Assembly: GCA_001312325.1 (NCBI GenBank)
Contig: BBDJ01000047.1
Location: 1-26,831 of the forward strand
DNA: 26,831 nucleotides
Reading direction: 5' to 3'
Source of the DNA: Lysinibacillus pakistanensis
GTDB taxonomy: Bacteria; Bacillota; Bacilli; Bacillales_A; Planococcaceae
Shown: one piece after another, positions 8,807-17,894 of the stretch
Layout: each line of letters begins with the position of its first letter
Position numbering within the stretch: position 1 is the first letter of the stretch
Translations under genes and position numbers: made by a program
Notes under the pieces: generated by a model
What the model saw: only the letters and a program-made list of their open reading frames with translations
What the model was told of the DNA's origin: nothing
Database searches by the model: none

Positions 8807-8842
8807 TGTCATTAATAGTACGTGTGGGGCACGTAAATGACA
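8807..8842. repeat. Bulged inverted repeat in the yhfH 3' region
   Basis: Outer arms TGTCATT (8807-8813) and AATGACA (8836-8842), inner arms TACGTG (8819-8824) and CACGTA (8830-8835), with a 5-base bulge on one side and a GGGG-type loop. It lies between the yhfH stop and its terminator. No T tract follows on either strand. Role unknown. Confidence 0.5.
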
Positions 8843-8864
8843 ATATTACAGAATAGGCAAATGC

Positions 8865-8990
8865 TTATAGGTGGTTACATTTTTCACAAGTGTTGCTGTA
8901 GCATTCACTTTGTTCTTCAATTTTTTCACCGCATTCTGTGCATTGCTTTGCAGGTAGGTTCTTGAAAAATTCAACTACGTTTTCTAACAT
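8865..8990 (-). CDS. yhfH: YhfH-family small zinc-ribbon-like protein
   Basis: A 41-residue protein starting at ATG 8990, with a strong AAGGAGGAG site just upstream; a longer frame to 9164 lacks a ribosome site. The sequence begins MLENVVEFFKNLPAKQCTECGEKIEEQ, matching the YhfH family of Bacillus (MLxxxxEFFRNLPxKxC), here quoted only in part. Two Cys pairs, CTEC at 17-20 and CEKC at 34-37, would chelate one zinc. Function is not known. In B. subtilis yhfH is near lplJ (yhfJ) and lcfB (yhfL), and the same neighbours occur here. A promoter at 9048-9076 and a terminator at 8717-8758 make it a single-gene unit, divergent from lplJ. Confidence 0.85.
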   Translation of the reverse strand: MLENVVEFFKNLPAKQCTECGEKIEEQSECYSNTCEKCNHL

Positions 8991-9047
8991 TGTGGACTCC
9001 TCCTTTAAGTTCATCTGTACTATTACTGTTTTGATATTTCCTAGTGT

Positions 9048-9076
9048 ATTATAACAGATGCTTTTCGTCAACACAA
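9048..9076 (-). promoter_or_regulatory. Promoter of yhfH
   Basis: On the minus strand TTGTGT (9076-9071), 17-bp spacer, TATAAT (9053-9048), with an extended -10 TG one base upstream. The transcript would begin near 9041, about 50 nt before the ATG. Confidence 0.65.
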
Positions 9077-9134
9077 AATACCTAATTTGCGTTAAAATAA
9101 ATATGGATATTTTGTGAAGGAGGAAAAGCAAACG

Positions 9135-10130
9135 ATGATTTTTGTTGATAATAAAGGAATTCATGACCCACGCATTAACCTTGCCATTGAGGAGTACTTA
9201 TTAAAAACAATGGATGTTGAAAAGGAACCTGTACTCCTTTTTTTACATAAACCAGCCTTCCATCATCATTGGAAAAAATCAAAATACTATTGAAGAGATT
9301 AATACAGATTACGTAGAGGACAACGGCATTATTGTTGTGCGACGACTATCTGGTGGTGGTGCAGTGTATCATGATTTAGGAAATCTTAACTTTAGCTTTA
9401 TTACCAAAGATGATGGCGAAAGCTTTATGAATTATAAAAAAATTCACGCAGCCTGTTGTTGAAGCATTGGCCAAAATGGGTGTCAATGCAGAGCTTTCGG
9501 GGCGTAATGATATTTTGGCAGAGGGACGTAAGGTTTCCGGAAACGCACAATTCTCTACTAAGGGGCGAATGTTTAGTCATGGCACATTGATGTTTGATAC
9601 AGAAATTGATGCTGTTGTGTCTGCTTTAAAAGTGAAGAAGGATAAAATAGAATCCAAAGGCATTAAATCAATTCGCTCACGAGTGGCTAATATCTCGGAA
9701 TTTTTGAAGGATAAGATGACTATTGAAGCGTTCCGATTAGAAATTTTGAAATCCATTTTTAATGGTGAGGAAAATATTCGTTACTATGAACTATCGGAGG
9801 AAGACTGGGCAAATATCCATAAACTATCTGCAGAACGTTATCAAACATGGGAGTGGAACTACGGTAAATCCCCACGCTTTAATATTCAAAAAAACACATC
9901 GTTTCCCAACAGGAGGCATTGATATTCGCTTAGAGGTAAATCACGGCATTATTGAAGAGGCGCATATTTTTGGTGATTTCTTTGGGGTAGGAGACATGGC
10001 TGATGTTGCACAACGATTAGTTGGGACAAACTATAATCGAGCAGCAATTGCTGAAGCGTTAGCGGATATTGATATTCCAACATACTTTGGTGGAATTACA
10101 ACTGAAGAGTTTTTACAATTAATTTATTGA
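9135..10130 (+). CDS. lplJ: Lipoate-protein ligase; three frame breaks
   Basis: Starts at ATG 9135 after GAAGGAGG. Corrected length 330 residues, as in B. subtilis LplJ (331). It activates lipoate with ATP and attaches it to lysines of lipoyl domains (GcvH, 2-oxoacid dehydrogenases). Visible motifs: NLAIEEYLL near residue 16, the lipoate loop VVRRLSGGGAVYHDLGNLNF about 70-90, the adenylate-binding GRKVSGNAQF about 130-140, FSHGTLMFDTE, and the C-terminal accessory domain with GGIDIRLEVNHGIIEEAHIFGDFFG. Breaks are one extra base each in T7 at 9238-9244, A7 at 9436-9442 and A7 at 9888-9894; the joined protein reads continuously across each. Cytoplasmic, monocistronic by its downstream terminator. 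Confidence 0.9.
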
Positions 10131-10196
10131 GTAAAGCTAATTCGAAAAAGACGCATGCCTAAGACGTCACACTTGGAGTACATGATCTTTTACGAT

Positions 10197-10235
10197 AAAG
10201 GTTCGCTGACAATTATGTCGTCGAACCTTTTTTTT
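10197..10235 (+). terminator. Terminator after lplJ
   Basis: Arms AAAGGTTCG (10197-10205) and CGAACCTTT (10222-10230) followed by eight T in total from 10228. The loop carries a second inverted repeat, TGACA/TGTCG, discussed separately. Confidence 0.85.
10207..10220. promoter_or_regulatory. Candidate Bce-type regulator binding site before bceR
   Basis: TGACA-ATTA-TGTCG: inverted half-sites 4 bp apart. From memory, Bce-type response regulators bind TNACA-N4-TGTAA-like repeats; this differs at one or two outer bases. It lies about 20-30 bp upstream of a -10-like TACAAT (10238-10243), the place expected for activation, and inside the lplJ terminator loop. Suggests autoregulation of the downstream module; unproven. 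Confidence 0.4.
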
Positions 10236-10266
10236 GATACAATATAAAGTAGAAAGGAGTGTTCGT

Positions 10267-10972
10267 ATGGAGAAGCATCGAATATTTATTGTCGAAGATG
10301 ATGTAAAGATTGCATCATTACTTGCGGAAACGCTTAGAAAATATCAATACGAAGTTGAAACAATTAAAGAATTTGATCATCTCATTGAAGAGTTTACAGC
10401 ATTTAACCCACATATGGTGTTGCTTGATATAAATTTACCTGCGTACGATGGCTATTATTGGTGTCGTCAATTACGCCAGCATACAACTTGTCCAATCATT
10501 TTTATTTCTGCCCGTTCAGGGAAATGGACCAAATATTCGCATTGGAAAATGGTGGTGATGATTTTATCACAAAGCCGTTTAACTATGAGATTGTGCTGGC
10601 AAAGATTCGTAGTCACTTGCGCCGTACATATGGTGAATATGCAGCAAGACAAGAAGAACGGACGATTAAGCAGGGACAGCTAATTCTTCATTTAGAGAGA
10701 ATGGAGCTTCATAAAAATGATTTAGAGATACCCCTTCAGAAAAAAAGAATGTATTATTTTAGAGCTACTAATGGGTAATGCTCCAAAAGTAGTTACTCGT
10801 GAGCAATTACTAGAAGAGCTCTGGGATGATCAGGCTTTTGTGGATGAAAATACATTGAACGTGAATATGACACGAGTACGTAAAAAAACTTGCGGATTAT
10901 CATATTTCTTCCACGATTGAGACAGTGCGCGGTGCTGGTTATCGCTTTATGTTAAGCGCAGGTGAGCTATAG
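10267..10972 (+). CDS. bceR: BceR-like OmpR-family response regulator; three frame breaks
   Basis: ATG 10267 follows AGAAAGGAGTG. Corrected length about 234 residues. Receiver: IVEDDVKIASLL at the N-terminus, phospho-acceptor Asp in MVLLDINLPAYDG, FISARSGEMDQIFALENGGDDFITKPF, which is the hallmark Bce-type stretch (quoted in blocks: FISARSGEMDQ, ENGGDDFITKPF). DNA-binding domain: ECIILELLMGN, VDENTLNVNMTRVRKKLAD, ETVRGAGYRF. Breaks: one G missing at GGG 10519-10521, one A extra in A7 10740-10746, one A extra in A7 10882-10888. The final TAG (10970-10972) shares its G with the GTG start of the kinase gene. The symbol is by family and gene order; the YxdJ and PsdR paralogues cannot be excluded. 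Confidence 0.82.
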
Positions 10973-11958
10973 TGGGCTGGAAATTATTTTTGCGTGATTA
11001 TGCATCATTCATTGTGTTCCAGCTACTATTAGTTGGATTCATCATGGTCTTATATGGGCTCGACGGTTTTCGAAACGTTGATACTGCGATTTATTCCTTC
11101 TGTATTAGTTTAGTATTGCTAGCCTCTTTTTTTACTTGTCCGCTATTTAATGCGTCAGCGTTATTTATTGAAAATCTCGCAGCTTCCAAAAACAATGGAG
11201 GATGTACTCCAAAAAAAACGCGAAAACGCCAGAAGCGATACAGACTGAAAAATATATGCATGAGCTTTATCGACTTTATCAGCATGAACTCCACTCATTG
11301 TATGCAAGTCAAAAACGACACGATCAATTTATGAATCAATGGGTGCATCAAATGAAAACACCGATATCTGTAATTGAGCTTTTATTGCAGGATGAGCGCC
11401 CACTTGATAAAAGGAATGTGCAGGAGGAGATTGATCGTTTACGAAGAGGTTTGGACATGGTGCTTGTGAATGCTCGATTGGAGAACTTTGAGGAGGACAT
11501 GCAAGTAGAGCAAGTGGCATTAAAAACAATTGTTACTGCAACTGTAAATGAAAATAAACGTTTATTTATTACGAAAAGAGTTTTTCCTGAAATTCATATC
11601 GAGGATGACCTAATCGTAGCAAGTGACTCTAAATGGCTTCGATTTATTATCGGACAATTTGTAACCAATGCTGTTAAATATACCTTTGAAGCCAATAAAA
11701 AAATAGTTATTTCTGCTGTGGAAAGGGATGACCATGTGCAATTAGCCATTTGCGATGAAGGTATTGGTATTCCTGCCTCAGATCTTTCGCGTGTCACAAA
11801 AGCCTTTTTTTACCGGAGAAAATGGTCGTAAAACAGGGGAATCTACAGGAATGGGCTTATATTTAGCTAAGGAGATTTGTGAAAAGCTAGGGCACGAATT
11901 AAACATTACATCAGAGGTAGGAAAAGGAACCATTGTTACAGTGACATTTACGAATTAG
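10972..11958 (+). CDS. bceS: BceS-like intramembrane-sensing histidine kinase; three frame breaks
   Basis: GTG start overlapping the regulator stop. Corrected length 327 residues. Two membrane helices (about 14-32 and 38-58) are joined by a very short outside loop (LDGFRNVDTA), the layout of kinases that lack a sensor domain and instead read the activity of a partner BceAB transporter. Cytoplasmic part: linker with LYRLYQHELHSLYASQ, phospho-accepting His in WVHQMKTPISVIELLL (near residue 125), N box FVTNAVKYTFE, G1 CDEGIGIP, G2 TGMGLYLAKEI. Breaks: T7 at 11127-11133, A8 at 11211-11218 and T7 at 11805-11811, each one base too long. An A7 run at 11697-11703 is in frame and genuine. Confidence 0.83.
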
Positions 11959-11969
11959 GGGGAGCAAGG

Positions 11970-12395
11970 ATGAAAGAGGTACATTTTAATGAATGGGTTT
12001 TGAATATCGAGAGCGAAAAAACGGAAGCATTTATCGCATCAAATCAAGGTGACTGTGAATGTCTTTCCTGCAAAAATTTCCGTAAGGCTAATCTTTTGCT
12101 CGATGCAGAAGTTATGCATTTTTCAAATTGTCTTGGGTTAGACTTACAAAAACCAACTTTACTAAATGCTTTTCCTGTAGATGGTGAACAGGTGATGTAT
12201 AGCGGACATTATACGGTATGTGGAGAAGTTATTGAAGGGGAAATGGACGCTTGGGATGTTGTTGTTGGCAATCATTGCTTTAGTCTTGTTGAGGACGATG
12301 ATCAGGCATCGATTGCAGAGCCACATTTTCAAATTGGTTTTGAGGTAGTCTTGCAATGGCTATTACCAGAATCCCTGGAACTAATTAAGAAATAA
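11970..12395 (+). CDS. Unrecognised 141-residue protein between bceS and bceA
   Basis: Intact, with a strong GGGGGAGCAAGG site before ATG 11970 and only 11 bp after the kinase stop, so it is in the operon. No membrane segment or signal peptide: soluble and acidic. A cysteine cluster CECLSC occurs at about residues 29-34, followed by a Cys-Leu-Gly later; this could bind metal or be redox active. The rest is a mixed alpha/beta pattern (VMYSGHYTVCGEVIEGEMDAWDVVVG). It does not match a Bce component that I know. Cotranscription with the sensor and transporter suggests an accessory role in peptide-antibiotic response, which is guilt by association only. Confidence 0.72.
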   Translation: MKEVHFNEWVLNIESEKTEAFIASNQGDCECLSCKNFRKANLLLDAEVMHFSNCLGLDLQKPTLLNAFPVDGEQVMYSGHYTVCGEVIEGEMDAWDVVVGNHCFSLVEDDDQASIAEPHFQIGFEVVLQWLLPESLELIKK

Positions 12396-12408
12396 GGTGA
12401 ATGAAGCT

Positions 12409-13184
12409 ATGTCTATTTTACAAATAAAAGATGTGACAAAGGTTTATGAAGGCAAGGTAACACATCGTGCACTAAATCAACTTAGCTTTGATGTTGAGGA
12501 GGGTGAGTTTTTAGCAGTCATGGTCCATCAGGAAGCGGAAAAACAACATTATTAAATATTATTTCTACCATTGATGAACCCACTAGCGGTGAAATTATTT
12601 TAGACGGCTTAAATCCGCATAAGCTAAATGCAACAGAGCTTGCCTACTTTAGAAGAAGACAATTGGGTTTCGTTTTTCAGGATTTTAATCTGTTGCATAT
12701 GCTGACAGTTGAAGAAAATATTGTGTTGCCACTAACGTTGGATCAACAACCGTTAGAAGTCATGGAGGAACGTTTGGCAAGCATTGTTGAAAAGCTGGAT
12801 TTAACTTCTTTCTTGCAAAAACGACCAAATGAAATATCTGGTGGACAGGCACAAAGAACCGCTATTGGACGAGCCCTAATTCATAATCCAAGTTTGATTT
12901 TAGCAGATGAGCCGACCGGTAATTTAGATTCGAATTCTTCGCGTGATGTACTTGAACTTTTAACAAAAATCAATAAAGAAAAACAAACGACGATAGTCAT
13001 GGTCACACATGATCCCATTGCAGCAAGCTACTGTGATCGCGTGTTATTTATTAAGGATGGGGAATTTTTCAACGAAATTTATAAGGATGATCGCCGTCAA
13101 ATGTTTTTCCAACGAATATTAAATGTTTTAAGCTTACTAGGAGGAGGACAAGTAGGTGACCTTTCGACAATTCGCTTACCGTAA
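12409..13184 (+). CDS. bceA: BceA-like ABC transporter ATPase; one frame break
   Basis: ATG 12409 follows AAGGTGA. Corrected length 258 residues. Walker A GPSGSGKTT (about 39-47) becomes visible only after restoring one G at GG 12522-12523, so the sequenced frame breaks exactly in the ATP site. Q-loop FVFQDFNLL, signature ISGGQAQRTAIGRAL, Walker B LILADEPTGNLDS, H-loop VMVTHD are all present. It belongs to the MacB/LolD-like group that powers Bce-type permeases against bacitracin-like and lantibiotic peptides. The stop at 13184 overlaps the permease start by 29 bp, so translation is likely coupled. Confidence 0.87.
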
Positions 13185-15096
13185 TGTCGTACGGAACAGC
13201 CGTATTTACGGAGCCTTTTTCATGGCAAGCTTTTTTTTCTGTGGCTGTGTTTTTTTTATCTATTCCATGCTAATGTTTCATCCAGATATTGAACGAGGTA
13301 TTTTAGGTGAGGTATCACTAATTGGGATGATTGGTGCTGAAATTGTACTTGTTCTTTTTACACTTTTCTTTCTGTATTATTCAATGAGTGCGTTTTTAGA
13401 GGCTCGATCACATGAATTTGCGATTTTATTGCATCTAGGTATGGAAAGACGTCAGATGAATAGATTAGTTTTTTTAGAAACGATGATTATAGGATCAGGC
13501 TCCATTATTGTTGGCATTATATTTGGCTTCTCTTTCTCAAAATTCTTTTTCATGATTGTGCGAGAAATTTTACACTTAGATCAATTGCCATTGTATGTTT
13601 CTTGGCAACCATTTTTGCTAACAATCGGTGTCTTTACTAGTGCCTTTGTGGTCATCTCGTTTATCAGTGTGTACTTTACTCGTGAAAGAAAGTTACGTGA
13701 TTTAATTAAAGGAAATGACTATTTAAATAAAGGTTCTACTTATTCGAAAATACGAGCAATATATGGTATTGCCCTCATTTTATCCACATATATTCTAGCG
13801 TTTATCGTTGCAAATACATCATTAATTGGATTGACTTTATTAATTCCGTTTTCAGCGACTTTCGGGACCTATTATTTTTTCAGTGATTCGTTACCTTGCT
13901 TTCTAGATGTAGCCCGAGGTAAACGAAAATTCCATTGGCAGCGCTATCGCCTTCTTTCATTAGCTGAGCAAACCTATATTATGATGGATAATGTAAAAAT
14001 GTTTTTTTGTTGTAACGATGGTATCAACTTTGGCATTTTTATCGGTTGGTGTATTAGCGACAATGTCTTCGTATACGACGCAGTATGATCGTTTAAATCC
14101 ACTGGGGCTTGTGTATAAGGGAGATGTGGATAATCCATATGAACGAAGTCATATTAACTCTTTGCGGATTCAGTTAGAAGAAAAGGGTTTATCATATCAC
14201 TTATCCCGCTTCGTTGTAGTAAAGCAAACTTCTTCTTTTACACATAATGAAGTGGAAGTTTTTAGAGAATCAGATATGAACGTATTACTATCTTCCTTTA
14301 GCTATCCATTGCTTGATTTGGCACCAGGAGAAGCCGTGTTCATACCCTATTCGGAGGATTCCTTAAAAAAAATTAAAAAAATAGAGTGGTAAATACCATT
14401 CTAGAGGAAAATTCTATCCCAATCACTATAGATAGTGTTTATCCTAAAATCATATTCCCAGGCTCTATCGTTAGTGTCAATTCAATTATTATAAGTGATG
14501 AGGACTTTGCCAAGCTCGTTAAGCCGATTATTAATAAAAATGTTGAGCAGCCTGTTTATCATTTATTTACTTTTTATATTCCTCAATGGATGGAAACAAA
14601 GGATATTGGTAGTGATATTGATGAATTAGCTATATCTCAATATTTCAAAAAGAAAGGTAAATTTAGCCCATTCTATTTTGAAAATGCAGGATTAAATTAT
14701 TCTTATATATTAGCTACCTACTCATTATTTACATTAGTAGGGGTTCTGGTGGCAACAGTATTTTTATTAGCGGCAGGCAGTTTTATTTACTTTAAATTGC
14801 ATACCTCTCTTGAACGAGAAAAGCGTAAATTTGATGTTTTAAAACGGATGGGCTTAACAGATACAGAGCTCAAAAAGTTAGTGAATCGGCATCTCTTCCC
14901 GCAATTTTTCTTGCCATGGGGTGTAGCAATGATGCATAGTGCCTTTGCCTTTCTAATGGTTCAAAGCATTTTAAAAGATATTGCTAATATTTCCATTGTT
15001 AAGGAAGTTTTCTTTGCATTTGGTTTCTTTGTTTTAATACAAGTAATCTATTTCTATCTAATTCGATGGCGCTACATCTCCCATATTCGTTCGTAA
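13156..15096 (+). CDS. bceB: BceB-like ABC transporter permease; three clear frame breaks and a likely compensated one
   Basis: GTG 13156 follows TAGGAGGAGG. Corrected length about 645 residues, the usual size for this family: a first helix at 18-40, an FtsX-like block with EFAILLHLGMERRQMNRLVFLE, further helices, a large extracellular domain between helices 7 and 8 (about 310-520, from SSYTTQYDRLNPLGLVYKGD onward) and a last group of three helices ending WRYISHIRS. The extracellular domain binds the peptide-lipid complex and the permease signals to the partner kinase. Breaks: one extra T in T7 14002-14008 and one extra A in each of A8 14365-14372 and A7 14375-14381. In helix 1 two T8 runs (13231-13238, 13250-13257) appear three T too long in total, leaving the frame intact but changing the residues between. 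No terminator is obvious downstream. Confidence 0.85.
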
Positions 15097-15166
15097 TGTA
15101 GGTGTATAAAAGAGAAAAAAAATGAATTATTTGACGGTTTTTTTTGACATGAAATAAAAAGTCTCA

Positions 15167-15195
15167 TTGTCTTTTAGATATATTTCTTATATAAT
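15167..15195 (+). promoter_or_regulatory. Promoter of lcfB
   Basis: TTGTCT (15167-15172), 17-bp spacer, TATAAT (15190-15195). Predicted start near 15202 gives a leader of about 225 nt. Confidence 0.65.
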
Positions 15196-15200
15196 AATAC

Positions 15201-15218
15201 TGAATAACGATTCATTTT
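15201..15218. promoter_or_regulatory. Candidate FadR-type operator at the lcfB transcription start
   Basis: TGAATAACGATTCATTTT agrees at 12 of 18 positions (by eye) with the Bacillus FadR consensus TGAATGAATANTCATTCA; the inner TGAAT/ATTCA is a perfect inverted repeat. It covers the predicted start site. FadR represses fatty-acid degradation genes including acyl-CoA synthetase genes in B. subtilis and is released by long-chain acyl-CoA, which fits the downstream gene. The mismatches keep this tentative. Confidence 0.4.
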
Positions 15219-15221
15219 ATT

Positions 15222-15398
15222 TTCATTCAGTAGAAGACTCCACCTCTGAGGTGGTGATATGGATGCGGGTGTAATTCCTTTTCAAGGAATATCCAAATAT
15301 CTACTGAATGAAGATAAAGCCTCCGGCGGATGTCACGGATTTTCAAAGGAATGAATTGTACAAGCACAATTCAAAATCCGGACGTAATTAAGCTAGGC
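15222..15398 (+). other. Highly structured leader element upstream of lcfB (RNA or dispersed intergenic repeat)
   Basis: A perfect 13-bp long-range stem, TTCATTCAGTAGA (15222-15234) with TCTACTGAATGAA (15300-15312), encloses two hairpins: CCACCT-CTG-AGGTGG (15240-15254) and GGAT-(9)-ATTCCTT-TTC-AAGGAAT-ATCC (15261-15294). A second module follows, closed by GCCT (15319-15322) and AGGC (15395-15398), holding CGGATTTT-(9)-GAATTGT-(6)-ACAATTC-AAAATCCG (15336-15380) between the unpaired-looking ATGTCA and GACGTAATTAAG. It matches none of the riboswitch classes whose consensus I can recall (T-box, SAM, TPP, FMN, cobalamin, lysine, purine, M-box, ydaO). The tight outer stem would also suit a mobile palindromic element. 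Confidence 0.6.
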
Positions 15399-15427
15399 GA
15401 AATTGATACGATAAGGGGATGGTGTAA

Positions 15428-16976
15428 TTGAATTTAGTTTCGAGTGTTCATCAACAAGCAGTGCAACAGCCAGATAAAATTGCGTATCATTTTATGGGGA
15501 AAGATACAACATATGGCGAGTTCGAGTTAACAGTTGGACGTTTTGCAAAGGGGTTACAAGAATTAGGAGTAGAAAAGGGGGACCATGTAGCATTTTTATT
15601 AGGCAACACACCGCATTATTTAATTGCCTTGTATGCGACGATGCGCTTAGGTGCTACTGCAATACCAATCAACCCAATTTATACACCGGATGAAATATCT
15701 TATATTTTGCATAATGGCGATGTTAAGGCTGTTATTGCACTTGATGCCCTTCTACCTCTAGTAGAAAAGGGTGTACAAGCTTTTCCACAAGTTACATCAT
15801 TTATTATTTGTGAAACGACAGCAGATACTGCAGAAAAAAATTGCAGCCTTGTCACAAGAGGCAAAAGTAAAAACACATTTATTTACACAGGTGATTGCTA
15901 ACGTATCAGACTCTTTACAGCCTGTAGAAGTTGCCGATGATGATAATGCCATTATTCTCTATACTTCTGGAACAACAGGATCTCCAAAGGGAGCCATGCT
16001 GACACATGAAAATATTTATTCAAATGCACGAGATGTTGCCCATTATTTAGGCTATAAAGCAGATGATCGTATTATAGCAACTTTGCCAGTTTTCCATGTA
16101 TTTGCGTTAACAGTTGTTGTGAATGCACCATTATTGAGTGGAGCTACGGTATTACTTGCACCACGCTTTAGTCCAACCGAGATTTTCGCCTTAGCAAGAG
16201 AGCAAAAAGCAACTGTATTTGCTGGTGTACCTACAATGTATAATTTTTTATATCAACTACCTGAAGGCAATCCAGAAGATTTCTCGACAATCCGCTTAGC
16301 AATATCAGGGGGCGCTTCATTACCTGTGGCACTATTACATAATTTCGAGAAGAAATTTAATGTACGTGTTTCGGAGGGCTATGGCTTGTCAGAGGCTTCA
16401 CCAGTAACTTGCTTTAATCCATTGGACCGCGATCGTAAAGCAGGTTCAATTGGGACATCCATCTGCAATGTTGAAAATAAAGTTGTAGATGTAAACGGGC
16501 AAGAGGTACCTGTCGGTGAAGTAGGAGAGTTAATTGTTAGAGGGCCTAACGTTATGAAGGGATATTATAAACTGCCTGAAGAAACAGCGATGGCTATACG
16601 TGATGGCTGGTTATATACGGGTGACTTAGCGAAGGTTGATGAAGAGGGGTATTTCTATATCGTTGATCGTAAAAAAGATATGATTATTGTAGGGGGATTC
16701 AATGTCTATCCAAGAGAGGTAGAGGAAGTACTCTTTGCTCATAACAATATCGTTGAAGCGGCAGTTATAGGCTCTCCAGATCCTAATTTAGGGGAGGCTG
16801 TTCATGCATATGTTGTCTTAAAGGAAGTAGCAGCAACCTCCACAGAGGATCTACTTGCATATTGTACAAAACATATGGTGAAATATAAGGTTCCTAAAGT
16901 CATAGAAATTATGGATGAACTACCGAAGAATACAACCGGAAAGATATTACGTCGCTCTTTAAAGGAAAAAGTATAA
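15428..16976 (+). CDS. lcfB: Long-chain fatty-acid-CoA ligase; one frame break
   Basis: TTG start at 15428 behind AAGGGGATGG; no ATG or GTG fits. Corrected length 515 residues. It makes acyl-AMP then acyl-CoA from fatty acid, ATP and CoA at the cytoplasmic face. Motifs of the ANL superfamily: P-loop [16 protein letters not shown] (about 177-192), [29 protein letters not shown], the hinge [27 protein letters not shown] (present at about 395-420), and the catalytic Lys in [11 protein letters not shown] near the C-terminus. One A too many in A7 at 15834-15840. By length and gene neighbourhood (yhfH, lplJ) it corresponds to YhfL/LcfB of B. subtilis. Likely monocistronic, with its own promoter, leader and terminator. 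Confidence 0.9.
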
Positions 16977-16985
16977 AATGAAGTA

Positions 16986-17018
16986 GCTACTATTGAAAAA
17001 TGGTAGCGCTTTTTTTTT
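16986..17018 (+). terminator. Terminator after lcfB
   Basis: GCTACTATT (16986-16994) pairs with AATGGTAGC (16999-17007) through one G-U, 4-nt loop, then a tract of nine T from 17010. Confidence 0.85.
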
Positions 17019-17244
17019 GTATAATGCTAATTTGTAAAAAGAAATTGCTCTTTCAGGAAATAAGTTGAGCGTAGCTATCAGGAAGTGATAAAATCAAACT
17101 TGTGATAACTGTTACATACTTTATCAAGGCTTGTCATATAGTGAGAAAGTAGTCTATAGCAGGCAGCTACAATAATGGAACCCTTTGGTGCAACTTTGCG
17201 TCAAAGCATTTAGAAAATTAAATTGAAAGAGAGCATTCGGAAAA
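17019..17244 (+). promoter_or_regulatory. Leader region of the DedA gene
   Basis: No gene is visible. A possible promoter is TTGTCA (17131-17136) with an 18-bp spacer to TATAGC (17155-17160). An imperfect operator-like repeat TGATAA (17103-17108) / TTATCA (17121-17126) lies just upstream. Both calls are weak. Confidence 0.3.
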
Positions 17245-17893
17245 ATGATAGAACTCATCAAGGAGTTAATTAGCTTTATTATGCATATCGATGTGCATTT
17301 AGAGGAAATCATTCGCGATTTTGGTCATTGGAGTTATCTTATTTTATTTGCCATTGTTTTTGTTGAAACAGGTGTTGTCATTTTCCCGTTCTTGCCAGGT
17401 GATTCATTGCTCTTTGCAAGTGGTACATTAGCTGCAGCAATGGGCGCATTTGATATGTGGATATTAATTCCTGTATTTTTAGTAGCTGCAATTTTAGGAG
17501 ATACGATGAATTATCATATTGGTCATAAAGTAGGAACATCCATTCCACCAAAGAGCTTCCTAGGCAGGGTTATAAAAAAAGGAACGTATGGAAGCCGCAG
17601 AAAAATTCTTTAATACACATGGTGGAAAAACAATTGTCATTGCACGCTTTATGCCCTTCATCCGAACATTCATACCATTTGTTGCAGGTGCAAGTAAAAT
17701 GAAATATAGCTACTTCATTATGTACAATGTTGTAGGTGCAATTTTATGGGTATTCAGCTGTACATTATTAGGATTTTACTTTGGTAATATTCCAATTATT
17801 AAAGATAACTTTTCAACAGTGCTAATTTTAATTATCCTTATATCCGTAATACCAGCCGTAATCGGAGCTATTAAATCAAAAAGTGCAAAATAA
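17245..17893 (+). CDS. DedA-family membrane protein; one frame break
   Basis: Corrected length 215 residues. DedA (SNARE-associated) features: N-terminal amphipathic segment, VFVETGVVIFPFLPGDSLLFASG (family block ETGxxxxPFLPGDSLL), GDTMNYHIGHKVG, and after the break RFMPFIRTFIPFVAGASKM, which holds the conserved Arg and Pro of the family, then two C-terminal helices. Such proteins act as membrane flippases or scramblases for undecaprenyl phosphate or phospholipids and affect proton homeostasis; which substrate applies here is not clear. One A too many in A7 at 17574-17580. The start ATG 17245 has only a weak ribosome site (AAAGAGAG, rather far); an internal ATG at 17281 is the alternative. 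It converges with the minus-strand operon on a shared terminator. Confidence 0.85.
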
Positions 17894-17894
17894 C

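Noticed and set aside
15222..15427. T-box or other classic riboswitch
   Set aside because: No T-box tail motif and no consensus core of the SAM, TPP, FMN, cobalamin, lysine, purine or Mg2+ classes can be found, and no terminator precedes lcfB.
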